The notes under the pieces were generated by a model. The model was not told the origin of the DNA and searched no databases. It saw only the letters and a program-made list of their open reading frames with translations. DNA of 64,000 nucleotides from Eutreptiella sp. 'Long Island Sound 2002'. Lineage: Eukaryota > Euglenozoa > Euglenophyceae > Eutreptiales > Eutreptiaceae. Positions 61,116-64,000 of the stretch are shown one piece after another (position 1 is the first letter of the stretch; each line of letters begins with the position of its first letter). The stretch spans positions 77,760,216 to 77,824,215 of the forward strand of contig OZ038379.1 of NCBI GenBank assembly GCA_964036045.1. The letters are read 5' to 3'. The position numbers and the translations under genes were made by a program.

Positions 61116-61119
61116 ATAT
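61116..61119. other. ATAT target-site duplication, right of E2
   Basis: Follows CAAAGGA and precedes ACCAAAAATAGGGTTGG, the continuation of the interrupted unit. Confidence 0.85.
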
Positions 61120-61328
61120 ACCAAAAATAGGGTTGGAGACAAAGACATCACCTATGACTACCATTATTCTCGAATTACGCATCGAAGCGATCTTTGGGAC
61201 GCTCGGACACAAATTTAATCCGTGGACACATGCAGAAGGGCACCAAGCAGACCCAAGGTGTATCTCAATGCATCACTCGACATTCAGGAACGTTTCAAAT
61301 GGAAGCACGGCACCAAGAGTATGAACTC
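61120..61328 (-). repeat. Remainder of the array unit interrupted by E2
   Basis: ACCAAAAATAGGGTTGGAG to CACCAAGAGTATGAACT matches the standard unit downstream of GTCATAT, then stops abruptly. This is the right end of the array in the window. Confidence 0.85.
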
Positions 61329-61850
61329 CCTTGGTACGCGTTTCAACCCCAAAGTTGTTCCCGACTAGAATGTACCCAATGGGAACAATTCCCGCCGGGA
61401 CATTTTCTTTGGGAACACCACTGGAACAAGTGTCGCAGTCCACATAACCAGATCTATCACCATGACTTTCCAAGTTCGTAAATGATGTTTTTGTCTCTTT
61501 CTTGCATGTGTAACGCGTCCAACGCTTGTCTTTCCCATCGGGGCCATGTTCACATATTGTGGGCCGTTGGTGCCACCTTCCACTAGGTGTACACATTTCG
61601 AACTTTTCGTATCCATTTGCAAGCCTGCTGTTCCTTGTAGTCCAGACGCACCATTGTATGACTTTTCAACGTTGGCGTACCCGTTTTCCCGTTTGATTTG
61701 CGCATTGTGGCCATGCCCAGGGTCCCATTTTGGTATTTGTTCCTTGCCTGAATGCTTGGTGGGTCTACAGGCATCTTCCCCTAGAGGTATGGATTGCCAA
61801 ATTTCGCTTCGTAGTTCATTGTTGTAGCTTCGGCATGCCAGCGACACAGA
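61273..61850 (-). pseudogene. Orphan coding remnant at the array edge
   Basis: Minus-strand frames include IPLGEDACRPTKHSGKEQIP, ENGYANVEKSYNGASGLQG and, after a frame change near 61540, RWTRYTCKKETKTSFTNLES, GYVDCDTCSSGVPKENVP. The last has C-x2-C. No family recognised. GGGAAC/GTTCCC repeats occur at 61345-61420. Confidence 0.3.
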
Positions 61851-62395
61851 CCCGGGTTCAGCAACTAACCGCCTACCTCATCCATTTGCCTAGTGCTGCT
61901 AGCCTCCAGGACGGGGATCTTTTTGGGGAGCTCATAGCGGAACGGGCCATCTCCTCTCCACTCACCCAATGCCAATTTGCAGTGGCTGTGCGCTTGGCCC
62001 AACCGAGCTGTGTCCGAGAGATACAGCAGGGCTTTCCAGCAACGCTGGCAAGATCTACTAGCCCCCTTGGAGCTTGCCCCCCCGGTGAGCACATTGGATC
62101 CCAAGGCCACGGGCATCAGTTAGCCATGGGCATCGTGGCTGCGCCACGTTGCCAGCCAACTGCCGTTGTGCCGCATGATCGATTCGTCGTTACCCATGAC
62201 GTGCATTGTCAGGGGGGATGGCCACCGATGCGCAGATGGGGAGTGGTCCCAATTGTCCGTGTCCATCGCTTGCATGGGCCTTTGGGGATGCATTCCCGCC
62301 TGCGTGTGGGTCATCGGCCTCGCAATTTGCGGGGACAAAGCGATGGCGACCTTGGCAACCTCTAGGAGGCCAATATTAAGGTGTGCCGCATACAC
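61850..62395. other. Open on both strands, no gene supported
   Basis: A plus-strand frame runs 61730-62365 (QTRVQQLTAYLIHLPSAASL in its middle) and shorter minus-strand frames overlap it. There is no domain, splice site or homologue to choose between them. Confidence 0.3.
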
Positions 62396-62401
62396 ACCGT
62401 G

Positions 62402-62483
62402 TTGTTCCGGTGACGTTCTGATAACTTGTTCCGGTGACGTTCCGGCGCGTTAAGTGTTTTTGTTGGAACCGTCACCGGAACAA
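62402..62483. repeat. TTGTTCCGGTGACGTTC repeats, left set
   Basis: Direct copies at 62402-62418 and 62426-62442 and an inverted copy (GAACCGTCACCGGAACAA) at 62466-62483. Related copies occur in opposite orientation at 63728-63784. Confidence 0.75.
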
Positions 62484-62589
62484 TTTGGTTCGAACAAAAT
62501 TGATGTTGTTTTCTTAGGCCATCCAGGAGGTTGTGGACACCCAGCGGGTGGTCTACAACTCCCGCCAACGAGCGGCCGATGCCTGGCTA

Positions 62590-63030
62590 GGTTTGGGTGC
62601 GAGTTTGGGCTTGGGTTTGGTTTTTGGCTTGGGTTTGGGTTTGGGTTTGGGTTTGGGTTTGGGTTGCGGGTTTGGGCTTGGGTTTGGGTTTGGGTTTGGG
62701 TTGCAGATTTGGGCTGGGGTGTGGGTTTGGGTTCGGGTTTGGGTTTGGGTTTGGGCTTGGGTTTGGGCTTGGGTGTGTGCATTGTGTTGGTGTGTTTTGT
62801 GTGTTACCCTGCCCCCCCCCCCCCCCCGTGTCCCTTTCGGGGTTTGGGTTTGGGCTTGGGTTTGGGCTTGGGTTTGGGCTTAGGTGTGGCTTTGGGTTTG
62901 GGTTTGGGCTTGGGTTTGGGTTTGGGTTGCAGGTTGGGGCTTGGGCTTGGGTTTGGGCTTGGGTTTGGGTTTGGGTTGCGGGTTTGGCCTTGGATGTGGG
63001 TTTGGGTTTGTGTGTTACCCTGCCCCCCCC
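62590..63030. repeat. (TTTGGG/CTTGGG)n G-rich hexamer array
   Basis: Long runs of TTTGGG interspersed with CTTGGG and occasional TTGCGGG, interrupted by two poly-C blocks after TGTGTTACCCTGCC (about 62812 and 63023). The G-strand could form quadruplexes. Open frames through it (GLGLGF or PNPNP repeats) are by-products. A smaller, coding relative of this hexamer occurs at 7915-8005. Confidence 0.85.
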
Positions 63031-63239
63031 CCCCCCTTGTGCCTTTCGCTCCTTGCCCCCCTTTGTCCCTTTCCCTGTTTGCACCCCTTTGTCCGTCTTT
63101 GAATGACGATTTTGATTTTGATTTTCATAAAAATATTGAAAAAAAAAGAAGAAAGGTTTGTGCCTTCCCTTCAAAACCCGAGGCAGTCGACCTGGGGCCC
63201 AGCCACCGCGTGGCGGGTAGTTGGGTTTCACTCTCCCTT

Positions 63240-63665
63240 CCAAACACCAACCACACACCACACACCACACACCACAGACCAACCACAGACCACCAACCGC
63301 AGACCATCAACCACAGACCGCAGACCACATACCACAGACCAACCATAGAAAACCAACCACACACCACCAATCATAGACCATCAACCACAGACCACAAACC
63401 AAAGACCACAAACCAAAGACCACAAACCAGAGACTAAAAACCACATACCTCAGACCACATATCACCAACCAGACACCACTGCCAACAGACCACAGGCCAA
63501 TGACCACAGACCACAGACCACAGACCACAGACCACAGACCACAGACCACAGACCACAGACCACAGACCACAGAGCACCAACCACGTACGATGGACCGCAG
63601 ACCATCCACCACAGACCACAGACCAGTTTCCTCCATGTCATAAGGGCCACTCGGGCCAGAAAACC
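63240..63665. repeat. (ACCACAG)n heptamer array, left part
   Basis: Imperfect ACCACAG, ACCAACC, ACCATAG and ACACCAC heptamers, with a nearly perfect run at about 63498-63572. Translates as a repeating VVCGLWS on the minus strand, which is an artefact of a 21-base period. Confidence 0.85.
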
Positions 63666-63681
63666 TGTCCCCCAGGAAGGT

Positions 63682-63784
63682 GTTCCAGCGACGTTCCAGT
63701 AAATGGTTCTGGCGGTCACCTAAAATCACCGGAACGTCGCCGGAACGTCGCCGGAACAACTTGCTGGAATGTCGCCAGAACAAC
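63682..63784. repeat. GGAACGTCGCC repeats, right set
   Basis: GTTCCAGCGACGTTCC at 63682, then CACCGGAACGTCGCCGGAAC at 63728, extended by another GTCGCCGGAAC to 63760, and GCTGGAATGTCGCCAGAAC at 63763. Mostly the reverse complement of the left set at 62402-62442. Confidence 0.75.
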
Positions 63785-63799
63785 TTTTATTGCCACCTC

Positions 63800-63960
63800 C
63801 TTTGCAACCACAGACCACATACCACAGAGCCCAGACCACAAACCAAAGAGCACCAACCACAGACCATAGACCACAAACCACACACCACACACCACAAAGC
63901 ACAGACCACTAAGCACCAACCACAGCCCACAAACCATAGACCGCACACCACACACCACAC
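63800..63960. repeat. (ACCACAG)n heptamer array, right part
   Basis: Continuation of the heptamer array after the GGAACGTCGCC repeats, ending near CACACACGCCTTGGGG. Confidence 0.8.
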
Positions 63961-64000
63961 ACGCCTTGGGGTATGCTAAGCGAAAGACCCCCAAAAAGGG

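Noticed and set aside
62454-63437. 327-codon plus-strand frame rich in GLGLGF
   Set aside because: It is the translation of a hexamer repeat and poly-C blocks; frames are open in several phases on both strands.
63307-63783. Minus-strand frames with repeating VVCGLWS
   Set aside because: A heptamer repeat read in a 21-base period; no independent coding evidence.

Overview
This is a repeat-dominated nuclear window from a eukaryote. Evidence: GT-AG introns in multi-exon genes, a non-LTR retrotransposon, DDE transposons, satellite arrays and a 200-base scaffold gap. No rRNA, tRNA, CRISPR array, operon or prokaryote-style gene was seen, and no certain host housekeeping gene. Almost all plausible coding sequence is mobile-element derived and lies on the minus strand.

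Central observation: the readable coding frames are repeatedly crossed by in-frame UAG and UAA codons but almost never by UGA. My hand count is 25 UAR against 1 UGA, across the retrotransposon (1663-5815), an orphan frame (16451-17279), the two piggyBac-like elements (50106-54887 and 56580-61115) and smaller pieces. Reading UAR as sense and UGA as stop joins fragments in one frame, carries one exon to its splice donor and makes another start in phase at its acceptor. In one pair of homologous exons a UAG stands opposite a CAG (Gln). This suggests a UAR=Gln nuclear code (NCBI table 6), known in dasycladalean and related ulvophyte green algae, ciliates and some others. An ulvophyte-like alga would fit, but the taxon is an inference with low confidence.

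Layout. 1-1660: GC-rich, no clear gene. 1663-5830: 5'-truncated LINE (late RT, RNase H, zinc knuckle, long C-terminus). 6610-8040: decayed IS5/Harbinger-like DDE transposase with a Cys-rich tail. 8040-14540: satellite of about 190 bp units with poly-C tracts, five copies of a roughly 620 bp module, hairpins and the gap 13093-13292. 14540-20900: orphan coding fragments and a 107 bp minisatellite. 20900-23430: no gene, G/C homopolymers. 23430-50101: tandem array of about 25 units of 1.08 or 1.15 kb derived from a decayed gene. 50106-54887 (E1) and 56580-61115 (E2): two related piggyBac-like elements inserted into that array, each flanked by ATAT and bounded by TCCTTTGGCTAC inverted repeats. The intervening array piece (54892-56579) contains a palindrome of about 0.53 kb. 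61116-61328: rest of the interrupted array unit. 61330-62400: orphan fragments. 62400-63790: short inverted repeats flanking a (TTTGGG)n-like tract and the start of an (ACCACAG)n tract, which runs on to about 63960.

E1 and E2 share a multi-exon upstream region (Pro-Leu-Tyr start, FQIKQ motif, Lys/Glu-rich middle, GTKN and EDLIDM/EDIVDM segments, Tyr/Pro/Gln-rich exon) followed by transposase sequence. E1 keeps a segment resembling the transposase N-terminal region. E2 keeps two of three catalytic Asp regions and the C-terminal zinc domain. Neither looks complete; they look like differently deleted relatives of one family.
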